From Ignavibacteria bacterium (GTDB lineage Bacteria; Bacteroidota; Ignavibacteria; Tepidaquicellales; Tepidaquicellaceae), in the NCBI GenBank assembly GCA_016788375.1, contig JAEUSI010000001.1, forward strand, positions 78,742 through 115,985: a stretch of DNA of 37,244 bases, read 5' to 3'. The notes under the pieces were generated by a model. It ran no database searches. It saw only the letters and a list, made by a program, of their open reading frames with translations, and was not told where the DNA came from. Of this stretch, positions 8,998 through 16,874 are shown in pieces. Position numbers and translations under genes: made by a program. The number at the start of each line of letters is the position of its first letter. The stretch's first letter is position 1.

Positions 8998-9756
8998 GTG
9001 AATAAAAAAATATCAACGGTAATAATGGCTGCAGGAAAAGGCAAACGAATGAAAAATCCCGAAAAATCAAAAGTAATGCATAAACTGAACGGAAAGCCTC
9101 TGATTCAGTATGTTACCGAGTTATCGGATAAGATAAATTCGGAACTTATAATTATTGTTGTAGGTCACCGGAAAGAATCTGTTATTGAATTCATTAACGG
9201 AAAGTTTTCGGATAAAATAAGCAGGATTAAATTTGCCAGTCAGGATGAACAACTTGGCACCGGACATGCCGTCATGCAAACAGGAAAATTTCTTAAGGAT
9301 TTTAAGGGAGATACGCTTATTCTTTCAGGCGATGTACCGTTGCTTAAATCCGGTACTGTAGAGTCCTTTCAGGATTTTCATTTTAACAATAATTTTGATG
9401 CAAGCCTTATATCTGCTGTTGTCGATAATCCGTCCGGTTACGGGAGAATTCTGCGGGACGAAAATGATAATTTTTTTGAAATCAGGGAAGAGAAAGACTG
9501 CACCGAAAAAGAGAAGCTTTGCAAGGAAATTAATTCGGGTATTTATTTGGTAGACACAGGATTGCTTTTTGAAGCTTTGAGTACTATTAAAACAGATAAT
9601 GCTCAGCAGGAATATTATCTGACAGATATATTCGGATATTTCAGAAAAACGGGCAGAAGTACAGGAGCTTATGCCGTTAAAGATGTAAGAGAAATAACCG
9701 GAATAAATACAGTAGAACAGCTTGAAGAACTTGAAAAATCATTACTTGTAATTTAA
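8998..9756 (+). CDS. glmU: GlmU-type uridylyltransferase, N-terminal domain only
   Basis: This nucleotidyltransferase probably makes UDP-GlcNAc from GlcNAc-1-phosphate and UTP. The 252 residues cover only the Rossmann-like pyrophosphorylase domain. Visible are the IMAAGKGKRM signature (9-18), the conserved lysine region KSKVMHKLNGKP, DEQLGTGHAV, and the LSGDVPLL metal-binding segment. The left-handed beta-helix acetyltransferase domain that makes E. coli GlmU 456 residues long is absent, so GlcN-1-P acetylation must be done by another protein. The start is GTG at 8998 without a strong Shine-Dalgarno. glmM follows 23 bases later, which supports hexosamine nucleotide synthesis over other sugar nucleotides. 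Confidence 0.85.
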   Translation: MNKKISTVIMAAGKGKRMKNPEKSKVMHKLNGKPLIQYVTELSDKINSELIIIVVGHRKESVIEFINGKFSDKISRIKFASQDEQLGTGHAVMQTGKFLKDFKGDTLILSGDVPLLKSGTVESFQDFHFNNNFDASLISAVVDNPSGYGRILRDENDNFFEIREEKDCTEKEKLCKEINSGIYLVDTGLLFEALSTIKTDNAQQEYYLTDIFGYFRKTGRSTGAYAVKDVREITGINTVEQLEELEKSLLVI

Positions 9757-9779
9757 ATATACTTAAACAAAAAAATATA

Positions 9780-11159
9780 TTGACCGACATAATAGCTTCA
9801 GTTTCGGGAGTAAGAGGAATTATCGGGGATAATCTCACTCCTTTCAATATTATCAAATTTACTTCCGCATTTGCGGAATACAACAGGAGGAAAAACTTTA
9901 AAAAAAAAATTGCTGTAGGAAGAGACGGAAGAATATTCGGAGAAATAATATCTGCTTTAGTAATTAATAACTTGCTTCTGTCGGGATTTGAAGTGATTGA
10001 CATAGGCACAGCGCCAACGCCGACTGTTCAGATTGCAACAGAAGATTTAAAATGCAGCGGAGGCATATCTGTAACTGCATCGCATAATCCACAGATCTGG
10101 AACGGTTTGAAATTTTTAAACGGTAACGGAACATTCCTTGATGAATCTCAGGTTAAAACCTTGCTGAAAATTGCCGAAGGAAATAAATTCATTTATGCCG
10201 GCATTGATAAAATAAAAACCGTAACAACGGATTATTCCTGGAATGACAGGCATATTGAGAAAGTATTAAGATTAAAAATAATAGATGTAGATAAAATAAA
10301 AAAAAGAAAGTTTAAAATAGTTGTAGATGCCGTAAATTCATCCGGCTCGTCAATTGTACCTTCTCTTCTTGAAAAGCTCGGATGCAAAGTAATAAGACTG
10401 TTCTGCGACGGTACAGGAAAATTTCCGCATACACCTGAGCCGGTTCCCGAAAATCTTAAGCTTCTGTCAGAATCTGTATTGAGGAATAAAGCTGACTTAG
10501 GTATTTCTGTGGACCCGGATGCTGACAGGCTTGTAATAATTACTGACCTTGGCAAGCCGTTCAGCGAGGAAAATACGATTGTAACAGCAGTTAAACATGT
10601 TCTGAAAAAATCAGGAAGGAACAAAAGCGCAACTGTTAATTTATCAACAACAAGAGGAACGGATGACATAGCTTCCTTATATAAAGCTAAAGTTTTCAGA
10701 AGTTCTGTCGGTGAAATTAATGTTGTAAAGGAAATGATAAGAAATAAATCTGTAATCGGCGGAGAAGGAAGCGGAGGAGTAATTTATCCGGAACTGCATT
10801 ACGGCAGGGATTCCCTGGCTGGGATAGCACTGGTTTTAAACGAGTTTGCTGATTTCGGGGGAAAAGTAAGCGATTTTAAAAAAACCTTGCCGGAATATTT
10901 CATAACTAAAACAAAAATTGAAAATGTAAGAAATCCCGATAAAGTGATAAAAAGAATTGAGAATAAATACAGGAAGAATAAGGGTGTAGTCAGTATCAGT
11001 ATTACCGACGGACTGAAAATTGACTTTAAGGAATACTGGATACATCTGAGAAAATCAAATACAGAACCTATTATAAGAATTATCACAGAAGCAAAATCCT
11101 TGAAGGAAGCGGGAAATATTCAGAATGATTTTCTTGAAATGATCAGAAAAGAGTTATGA
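9780..11159 (+). CDS. glmM: Phosphoglucosamine mutase / phosphohexomutase
   Basis: This alpha-D-phosphohexomutase has 459 residues and probably converts GlcN-6-P to GlcN-1-P. The phosphoserine loop is TASHNP with S101; the magnesium loop is DPDADR (245-250); the sugar-recognition loop is GGEGSGG (near 324-330); and the C-terminal phosphate-binding loop is RKSNTEP. The N in the last motif and the NPQIWNGLKF segment resemble the COG1109 phosphomannomutase/archaeal-type GlmM rather than the E. coli form, so the substrate is inferred from the adjacent GlmU domain. The start is TTG at 9780. The gene ends 20 bases from a convergent flippase gene. Confidence 0.85.
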   Translation: MTDIIASVSGVRGIIGDNLTPFNIIKFTSAFAEYNRRKNFKKKIAVGRDGRIFGEIISALVINNLLLSGFEVIDIGTAPTPTVQIATEDLKCSGGISVTASHNPQIWNGLKFLNGNGTFLDESQVKTLLKIAEGNKFIYAGIDKIKTVTTDYSWNDRHIEKVLRLKIIDVDKIKKRKFKIVVDAVNSSGSSIVPSLLEKLGCKVIRLFCDGTGKFPHTPEPVPENLKLLSESVLRNKADLGISVDPDADRLVIITDLGKPFSEENTIVTAVKHVLKKSGRNKSATVNLSTTRGTDDIASLYKAKVFRSSVGEINVVKEMIRNKSVIGGEGSGGVIYPELHYGRDSLAGIALVLNEFADFGGKVSDFKKTLPEYFITKTKIENVRNPDKVIKRIENKYRKNKGVVSISITDGLKIDFKEYWIHLRKSNTEPIIRIITEAKSLKEAGNIQNDFLEMIRKEL

Positions 11160-11166
11160 TGAAGTT

Positions 11167-11190
11167 ACTGAATTCAGATTCAGTTTTTAT
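11167..11190 (+). terminator. Candidate weak terminator after glmM
   Basis: ACTGAAT (11167-11173) pairs perfectly with ATTCAGT (11178-11184) around a TCAG loop and runs into a T-rich tract. The stem is short and AT-rich. The T tract lies on the plus-strand side only, so it would serve the glmM transcript. It overlaps the 3' end of the convergent flippase gene. Confidence 0.4.
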
Positions 11191-12658
11191 TAAATACTTT
11201 TTTAAACTTTTGCAGTTCTACTATTTTTAATTTGTTCAGTGCAGTTAAATATGAAACAACAAGAATTACATTTATCAAAAAAATCCAGACACTGCTTATA
11301 TTAAATCCGTTAACAAAATAATAACCCGTGACAAAAACAATTATGCTCATCAATATAATCACCCTTATTTTTTTCCAGTCATAACTGATATTATAAATTC
11401 TCTGAGAGTAAATATATATTATTACAGTCATAAATCCGTAAGTCAACAGAGTTGAGAAAGCGGCTCCCATAATTCCCGTTTTAGGAATCAGTAAAAAATT
11501 AAGAAGGAGATTTATCAACAATCCTGACAGTGCAAATGCAAAGAGAGAACCAGTCTTATCGGTGAAAAACGGTGCTGCATTTAACACAGAATACAATCCT
11601 GATAAAAAGTAGGCGAGCATAACGACAGGTACGATGGATATGCCTGACCAGTATTTTACATCCAGAAAATTAAAGCCGAAAAAATTTAATGAAACGATCT
11701 GATCCATAAATATTGAAAAGACAACAAACAATAACAGACCTGCAAACACGAAATAAGTAAAGATACCTGAAATGATTTTCTTATTGTCCGGATTGGAAGC
11801 AAGATTCAGGAAATAAGGCGTCCAAGAGAATCTGAATGCGGATATCAAAAGGCTCATAACAGTTGCAAGGCGGTAATTAGCCCAGTAAATACCGACTAAA
11901 CTTTCATCAAAGTAATACTTTAAAAAAAATCTGTCAGACATATCTATCAGAATTAAAAATATTCCTATATAAATAAATTTGTTTCCGTAAACAAACAATT
12001 CCTTTATATCAGATGCAGAAATTTTAAGAGTCAGGTATTTTCGGGTTATTAACAAACCAACCGCAAAGGTAACAAATGCTGAAATTATGTAACTGTAAAA
12101 AATAGATTCTACTCCTTTTTTTAAAACCGCAATAAAAATCAGATTACACAGCAGATTGACGGTAAAAGTAAAAATATTTAAATAAGTATATGTCTTTGTA
12201 TTAAGATCCGCTCTGAACAGAAGCAGAGGAAATCTGTAAAGAGTGTCGATTAAAATTACAATGCTCATTATCCGAATCAGCGAACCGCCTTCGGTTACAT
12301 CTTCAAATTTAAAAAAAGATGATATTGAACCCGAAAACGAAAAAATCAGAAAAGATAATAAGAAAGAAGTTGCAAGAAGTGATATCAGAACTGAAGAATA
12401 GATTTCTGATTTTCTTTTCAGATCATCAGCTTCAATGAAATATTTCATAAAAGAAGTTTCCAGTCCGAATGTATAGATTACGCCGAGAAACAAAGAAATG
12501 GACTGCACAAGCGTAAACAATCCAATTTGCTCCGGAGGGAAATAATTTGTGTATAAAGGCAGTAAAATGAAGTTAACTGATTTATTAAGAATAATACCAA
12601 GACCGTAAATTACAGAATGTGACAACAGTTCACCAGCATGAGATTTTTTGACTGTCAT
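11180..12658 (-). CDS. Oligosaccharide flippase (Wzx/MATE-like polysaccharide export membrane protein)
   Basis: This 492-residue protein is strongly hydrophobic with roughly 12-14 predicted membrane segments spread over its full length. The N-terminus (SHAGELLSHSVIYGLG) and the following segment LPLYTNYFPPEQIGLFTLVQ are typical of the polysaccharide biosynthesis flippase family. Family knowledge: such proteins move lipid-linked glycans across the inner membrane. The start overlaps the upstream glycosyltransferase stop by four bases, so the two are coupled. The substrate is unknown. A MurJ or multidrug MATE role is less likely given the partner gene. Confidence 0.88.
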   Translation of the reverse strand: MTVKKSHAGELLSHSVIYGLGIILNKSVNFILLPLYTNYFPPEQIGLFTLVQSISLFLGVIYTFGLETSFMKYFIEADDLKRKSEIYSSVLISLLATSFLLSFLIFSFSGSISSFFKFEDVTEGGSLIRIMSIVILIDTLYRFPLLLFRADLNTKTYTYLNIFTFTVNLLCNLIFIAVLKKGVESIFYSYIISAFVTFAVGLLITRKYLTLKISASDIKELFVYGNKFIYIGIFLILIDMSDRFFLKYYFDESLVGIYWANYRLATVMSLLISAFRFSWTPYFLNLASNPDNKKIISGIFTYFVFAGLLLFVVFSIFMDQIVSLNFFGFNFLDVKYWSGISIVPVVMLAYFLSGLYSVLNAAPFFTDKTGSLFAFALSGLLINLLLNFLLIPKTGIMGAAFSTLLTYGFMTVIIYIYSQRIYNISYDWKKIRVIILMSIIVFVTGYYFVNGFNISSVWIFLINVILVVSYLTALNKLKIVELQKFKKVFNKN

Positions 12659-13719
12659 ATGATATTATTCTTTTCATAAATATTCATCAACAATTCATTT
12701 ACCGATGAATATGAATGGAATTTTTCAACCCATTGCCTTCCTTTTGCAGACAGTTCATCCCGCAGAGACGCATAAGAAATTAACTTATGCAAGTTGGTTT
12801 TAAGAGATTCAATTTTTGAATGTATAAAAGGATTATCCCTGATGAAATTAAGATAATCTTCCGAGAATTCAGTAATGGTTGGGATTCCCATGGAAAGATT
12901 TTCTATGGAATTTTTCCCGTAACCTGTTCCTCCCATTTCACCTCCAACCTGGTCTATTGCAATGTCACATTCACTTTTTATATGAAGGACTTTTTCTCTG
13001 TCTACATTTTCAAGCAAAATAAATTCAAAGTCACATTCTTTTTCCAGATCGCCAATTACCTTTAATATCTTATCCGTTCCTTTGTATCTGCGGTTTGTAG
13101 GAGAATGTATAATCTTTACTTTTTCGTTATTTCTTTTTTTGATTGCAAATTTTCTTTCGTCAAAAGGGAAATAAATGTAGTTAATGCTTTTATACAATTT
13201 CAAATGATCAAATTCGACAGTAAGATTCAAATCGCTCATTTCATCAAGTTCACGGAAGATTCCTCTGGTCCTCAGGTCACTTCCGAAATAACAGCAGACA
13301 ATTTTTTTATTTCTTTTTTTAAGTTCCTTTGCAAATCTGAGATCTCGGAAAAGATCCATTCCTCCGTCAAAATGATATATATCATAATCAAAAAGATTGT
13401 ATTCTTCAACAGCTTTAAAGATTTTATTTTTATTTTTTTCATCACGCAGAAAAAAATAAATTTTTTCAGGTAAATTTTCAGGTTTAAGATACTTCAGCCC
13501 CGAATCCGCCTGATTAAGCACTTTTTTATCTCGCCATTTCTTTGCACGATGACCTTCCGGCAATTTGAAATCAAGACATATATCCTCTTCAAAGCTGATG
13601 GAATTTCTGTAAAGTGTTAAGAGATTAGATTTTGCGCCGAATTCTTTATGCATCTGAACAAAATCATAAGGCATTCCCGCATAATTCTGAGGTGCTATGT
13701 GTAATATTTTTAATGCCAA
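12655..13719 (-). CDS. Glycosyltransferase (GT-B fold, GT4-like)
   Basis: This 354-residue soluble protein has the layout of a GT-B enzyme. The N-terminus KILHIAPQNYAGMPYDFV resembles an acceptor-binding Rossmann start. The C-terminal half has KIIHSPTNRRYKGTDKIL followed by a nucleotide-sugar binding segment with GKNSIENLSMGIPTITEF, where the E fits the second Glu of an EX7E-type motif. Donor and acceptor are unknown. It is translated just before the flippase with overlapping ends, which suggests assembly of a lipid-linked glycan that the flippase then exports. The start ATG at 13719 faces a 115-base gap to the divergent DUF952 gene. Confidence 0.78.
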   Translation of the reverse strand: MALKILHIAPQNYAGMPYDFVQMHKEFGAKSNLLTLYRNSISFEEDICLDFKLPEGHRAKKWRDKKVLNQADSGLKYLKPENLPEKIYFFLRDEKNKNKIFKAVEEYNLFDYDIYHFDGGMDLFRDLRFAKELKKRNKKIVCCYFGSDLRTRGIFRELDEMSDLNLTVEFDHLKLYKSINYIYFPFDERKFAIKKRNNEKVKIIHSPTNRRYKGTDKILKVIGDLEKECDFEFILLENVDREKVLHIKSECDIAIDQVGGEMGGTGYGKNSIENLSMGIPTITEFSEDYLNFIRDNPFIHSKIESLKTNLHKLISYASLRDELSAKGRQWVEKFHSYSSVNELLMNIYEKNNII

Positions 13720-13834
13720 TTATAATCTATTTTGTTTTTCAAATTATTTAATTAGAATGACAGATAAAATATAAAAGTGCCGATAAAGACACAAAGAATT
13801 TTTATTTTAAATTGCAGACAAATCATACTGTTTT

Positions 13835-14152
13835 ATGATTTATCATATTGCCGAAAAAGAAGAGTGGGAAAATTCAGAAAATTATTATTGTCCCTTAACT
13901 TTCAATACTGAAGGATTTATCCACTGTTCAACCAAGGAAAAGATTTGCGAATCTGCTAATAAATTCTTTAAGGGAAAGAGTGGCATTTTATTACTGAGTA
14001 TTGATGAGAATAAAGTTACTGCTGAAATAAAATGGGAGGACTTATACAGTTTTAACTACAAATTTCCTCACATTTACGGAAAATTAAATAAGGATTCGGT
14101 TATTTCCATAACGGAAATATATTCTGATACTAACGGTGAGTTTAAACTATAA
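13835..14152 (+). CDS. DUF952 family protein
   Basis: This small soluble protein has 105 residues. The N-terminus MIYHIAEKEEWE and the segment GFIHCSTKEKI match the DUF952 family pattern (start IYH or IFH, then FIHCS), and the C-terminal region FPHIYGKLNKDSVI also fits. Family knowledge: DUF952 proteins are about 100-115 residues and have no settled biochemical role, though their fold has been compared with ADP-ribosyl-transfer domains. It is the only plus-strand gene among minus-strand glycan genes and has no evident partner. Confidence 0.85.
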   Translation: MIYHIAEKEEWENSENYYCPLTFNTEGFIHCSTKEKICESANKFFKGKSGILLLSIDENKVTAEIKWEDLYSFNYKFPHIYGKLNKDSVISITEIYSDTNGEFKL

Positions 14153-14175
14153 CGGATAAAACTTACGGAATAGAG

Positions 14176-14910
14176 TTAATTGTTCAACAGTCTTAAAATA
14201 TTTCCCGAAAAGATAAGCTCTTTGTCAGAAGCGGGTATATCCAGGCTTTCGACTACGGGAATATACATAAGCGGAAGACCAAGATTATAATCACTTCCGA
14301 AAACAACTTTTTCAGCGCCGATTTTTCTGACAACTTTATTTACAAAATAAAATTCTCTCACGGATTCGGTACCAAGATATACATTATCAAATTTTTTATT
14401 TTTAACTTCATCCGCGCATTCAAGATAAATTGAAGGCTGATCGCCTCCGAGATGAGCAAGAATCAATACCAGTTCAGGATATTTTCCCGCAACTTCAAGA
14501 GGATAATTATATCCCGCAATTTCCTTCCATCTGCCGCAGTGAACAATAACAGGCTTATTGTATTCGCATGCAAGTTCAAGATATTTTTTATATGACTGGT
14601 CGGTTATTCTTTTTCTCTGAACAGAAGGGTGAATTTTAAACAGTGAGATTTTATCCATATTGTTTTTCAAAAATTCGTCCAGCTTTTTATCCTCCGGATT
14701 GATCCATGCATTAAAATAAAACTTAAAATCTGTCAAATCATAAACTTCTTTCAGTAAATGCTCGTTCGGAGTGTTATCAGCCGGCATGCATACGGCAGAA
14801 TCTACACCGGATTTTTTCATGACAGTAACTGCTTCCTGAACGTTAGATTCATAATTGTAAAATAATTCACTCCATTTTCCTATATGAATATGTGCGTCAA
14901 TAATTTTCAT
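14176..14910 (-). CDS. Amidohydrolase-family metal-dependent hydrolase (TIM barrel)
   Basis: This 244-residue protein carries the metal ligands of the amidohydrolase-2 group: H7 and H9 in IDAHIHIG, H124 in VIVHCGRW, H153 in LAHLGG, and D207 in FGSDYN. These are ordered as in TIM-barrel hydrolases and decarboxylases of the ACMSD/LigW type. The substrate is unknown. Its start overlaps the stop of the upstream NDP-sugar epimerase by one base, so it is the last gene of the long minus-strand run. That context suggests action on a sugar or surface metabolite, but this is inference. Confidence 0.82.
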   Translation of the reverse strand: MKIIDAHIHIGKWSELFYNYESNVQEAVTVMKKSGVDSAVCMPADNTPNEHLLKEVYDLTDFKFYFNAWINPEDKKLDEFLKNNMDKISLFKIHPSVQRKRITDQSYKKYLELACEYNKPVIVHCGRWKEIAGYNYPLEVAGKYPELVLILAHLGGDQPSIYLECADEVKNKKFDNVYLGTESVREFYFVNKVVRKIGAEKVVFGSDYNLGLPLMYIPVVESLDIPASDKELIFSGNILRLLNN

Positions 14911-15881
14911 CAGAAATTATTTATTTTTTTCCTGTACCAGTTATAAGTTCTTATTATACCTTCATTCAGATCCACTTTCGGTGAAAAACCGAGAAGGTTT
15001 TTAGCTTTTTCGATGCTGGGAATTCTCAGTTCAACGTCAACATAATTTTTCGGAACATAAACAATTCCGGATTTTGATTTGCAAAGAGTTACGATTTTTT
15101 CCGCAAGTGACGAAATAGTAATAGTTCCTTTCGGATTTCCGATATTGAATACTTCCCCGACGGCATTTTTATTACTGAGGCATAAATCAATTCCGTCAAT
15201 CATATCGTCGATATAGCACCATGATCTTATCTGGTCTCCCTCACCGTGAATTTCGATATTTTTATTTTTAACAACATTTTTTATGAATATCTGTATGGCA
15301 CCTTCGCCTACCTGACCCGGTCCGTAAATATTAAAAGGTCTTATTGTTACACAAGGATACCCGTATTGTTTATAATAACTGTGAACAAGATGTTCTCCGG
15401 TAACTTTACTTATTGAATAAGTCCATCTTCCCTCTCCAACCGGAGCAAAGTTTGTCTGGGATTTTTCACTGGATTTGTAAGCGTATGCTCCGAGAACTTC
15501 ACTTGTAGAAAAGTCCAGAAACCTTTCAAGCTTGCCGGAATATTTTTCCAGGGCTCGCAGAAGATTTAAAGTTCCGTTGATATTTACATCAAGAGTCTTA
15601 ACGGGATCAATTATTACAGTATCAATACCTGCAACAGCTGCAAGATGTACAACAACCTGAGGTTTGAAATCTTCACATTCTTTACGGAGAGAATCCGGGT
15701 TAAGGACATCATCCTTTACAATTTTAATATTTTTTGACTTAAGTTTTTTAAACTTAAGCGAATCCCTGTAAAAATTGTCGTATATAAGAATTTCATTATT
15801 CCTGTAAAGCTTTTCAGCAAGTGTGCTTCCTATAAATCCTGCACCTCCTGTCAGAAGGATTCTCTTGTTTTTCAGTTTCAA
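14910..15881 (-). CDS. NAD-dependent NDP-sugar epimerase/dehydratase (extended SDR)
   Basis: This 323-residue extended short-chain dehydrogenase has the NAD-binding TGGAGFIG (residues 11-18), D-loop LIYDNF, the DFSTSE segment carrying the catalytic Ser/Thr, and the YxxxK pair Y155/K159 (YSISK). The segment RPFNIYGPGQVGEGAIQIF is characteristic of nucleotide-sugar epimerases and dehydratases. The exact sugar cannot be deduced. UDP-glucose 4-epimerase, UDP-glucuronate decarboxylase-like and dTDP-sugar enzymes are all close. It overlaps the amidohydrolase gene by one base and follows the acyltransferase gene by 12 bases, so it belongs to the surface-glycan operon. Confidence 0.85.
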   Translation of the reverse strand: MKLKNKRILLTGGAGFIGSTLAEKLYRNNEILIYDNFYRDSLKFKKLKSKNIKIVKDDVLNPDSLRKECEDFKPQVVVHLAAVAGIDTVIIDPVKTLDVNINGTLNLLRALEKYSGKLERFLDFSTSEVLGAYAYKSSEKSQTNFAPVGEGRWTYSISKVTGEHLVHSYYKQYGYPCVTIRPFNIYGPGQVGEGAIQIFIKNVVKNKNIEIHGEGDQIRSWCYIDDMIDGIDLCLSNKNAVGEVFNIGNPKGTITISSLAEKIVTLCKSKSGIVYVPKNYVDVELRIPSIEKAKNLLGFSPKVDLNEGIIRTYNWYRKKINNF

Positions 15882-15893
15882 TTTTAACTGGTT

Positions 15894-16871
15894 TTAATTT
15901 ATGTCAAGTTCAAATGATTTTCTCAGAAATCCGTTTGCCAGAAAATTTTTTTTAAAAGCAAACAATCCGTCAATCAGTTTTCCGCCGGAATCAGAAGTAC
16001 CGGTATCATAATATTTAAAATTATTTTCTTTTGCCCACTCAATTGACTTATAAAGAATGAATTCCGATACTCTTTCCATTTTATATTTTTCATCGTCGGC
16101 AAGATAAAAATTCAGAATCATTTCCCTGTTTATGGAAAACAAAAAACAGACAGCTACGACTTTTGAATCAAGTTTTGCAGAGAAAAGAATAATTTCATTT
16201 TTAAAATTTTTTTTAAGGTATATAAGTTCTTCGAAGGAATGAGTCGGATAAACTCCTTTGAGTTTTCTGTTTTCGAATAATATTTCATAATATTCCGCAA
16301 AATTTTCTTCTGTTAAATCCTCAGATACAATTTCAAGATCAATTTTTTTAAGGGTTTTCCTGATTGACCTTTTTTTAGGTTCGGAAATTTTTCTGAATTC
16401 AAAATTCTCAAGATCAATAATGTTTGAAACAGATACGGAGGAAACCCTGAATCCGTTTTTAATAAGCGCATATTCTGTTTCTTCATTTGGATTCTTATTA
16501 TAAAGAAACGGCGGATTTTTCAGGATGCACTTGTTAAAATTATTTAATCTGAGATAATCAATAAAACTTTCCGTAATCTCAATAAATTTTATAAGATTGA
16601 TTTTTTTCTTCCAGAGAAAACCGCCAAAACTTACACCTTCACAGGAATTGTATATCTTCTTATCTTCCGAAGATTTTTCACAGCCTATCATAATTGCGAG
16701 AACTTTATTCGAATCACTGTCCTTGAATTTCAGATGATGCCATTTAATTTTTTTATTAAATACATCATTATAAGAATTAAATTTATAATCAAAAAACAGA
16801 TTGTACTGATTCCTCAGAAACTCTTTCCACTCAAGATCACTTTCAATGTCTGTTTTAATTACACTTATCAT
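15894..16871 (-). CDS. FemAB/GNAT-like acyltransferase
   Basis: This 325-residue protein resembles the GNAT/FemAB-like group often found in polysaccharide loci. The C-terminal part contains the GNAT-type elements: a strand segment with KVVAVCFLFSI, followed by FILYKSIEWAKENNFKYYDTG and GLFAFKKNFLANGF, the latter typical of FemAB/GNAT relatives. No signal peptide or membrane segment is seen. Such enzymes transfer an acyl or aminoacyl group to a sugar amine or lipid-linked intermediate. It starts three bases from the glycosyltransferase stop and ends 12 bases from the epimerase. Its substrate is not identifiable from sequence. Confidence 0.68.
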   Translation of the reverse strand: MISVIKTDIESDLEWKEFLRNQYNLFFDYKFNSYNDVFNKKIKWHHLKFKDSDSNKVLAIMIGCEKSSEDKKIYNSCEGVSFGGFLWKKKINLIKFIEITESFIDYLRLNNFNKCILKNPPFLYNKNPNEETEYALIKNGFRVSSVSVSNIIDLENFEFRKISEPKKRSIRKTLKKIDLEIVSEDLTEENFAEYYEILFENRKLKGVYPTHSFEELIYLKKNFKNEIILFSAKLDSKVVAVCFLFSINREMILNFYLADDEKYKMERVSEFILYKSIEWAKENNFKYYDTGTSDSGGKLIDGLFAFKKNFLANGFLRKSFELDIN

Positions 16872-16874
16872 ATT

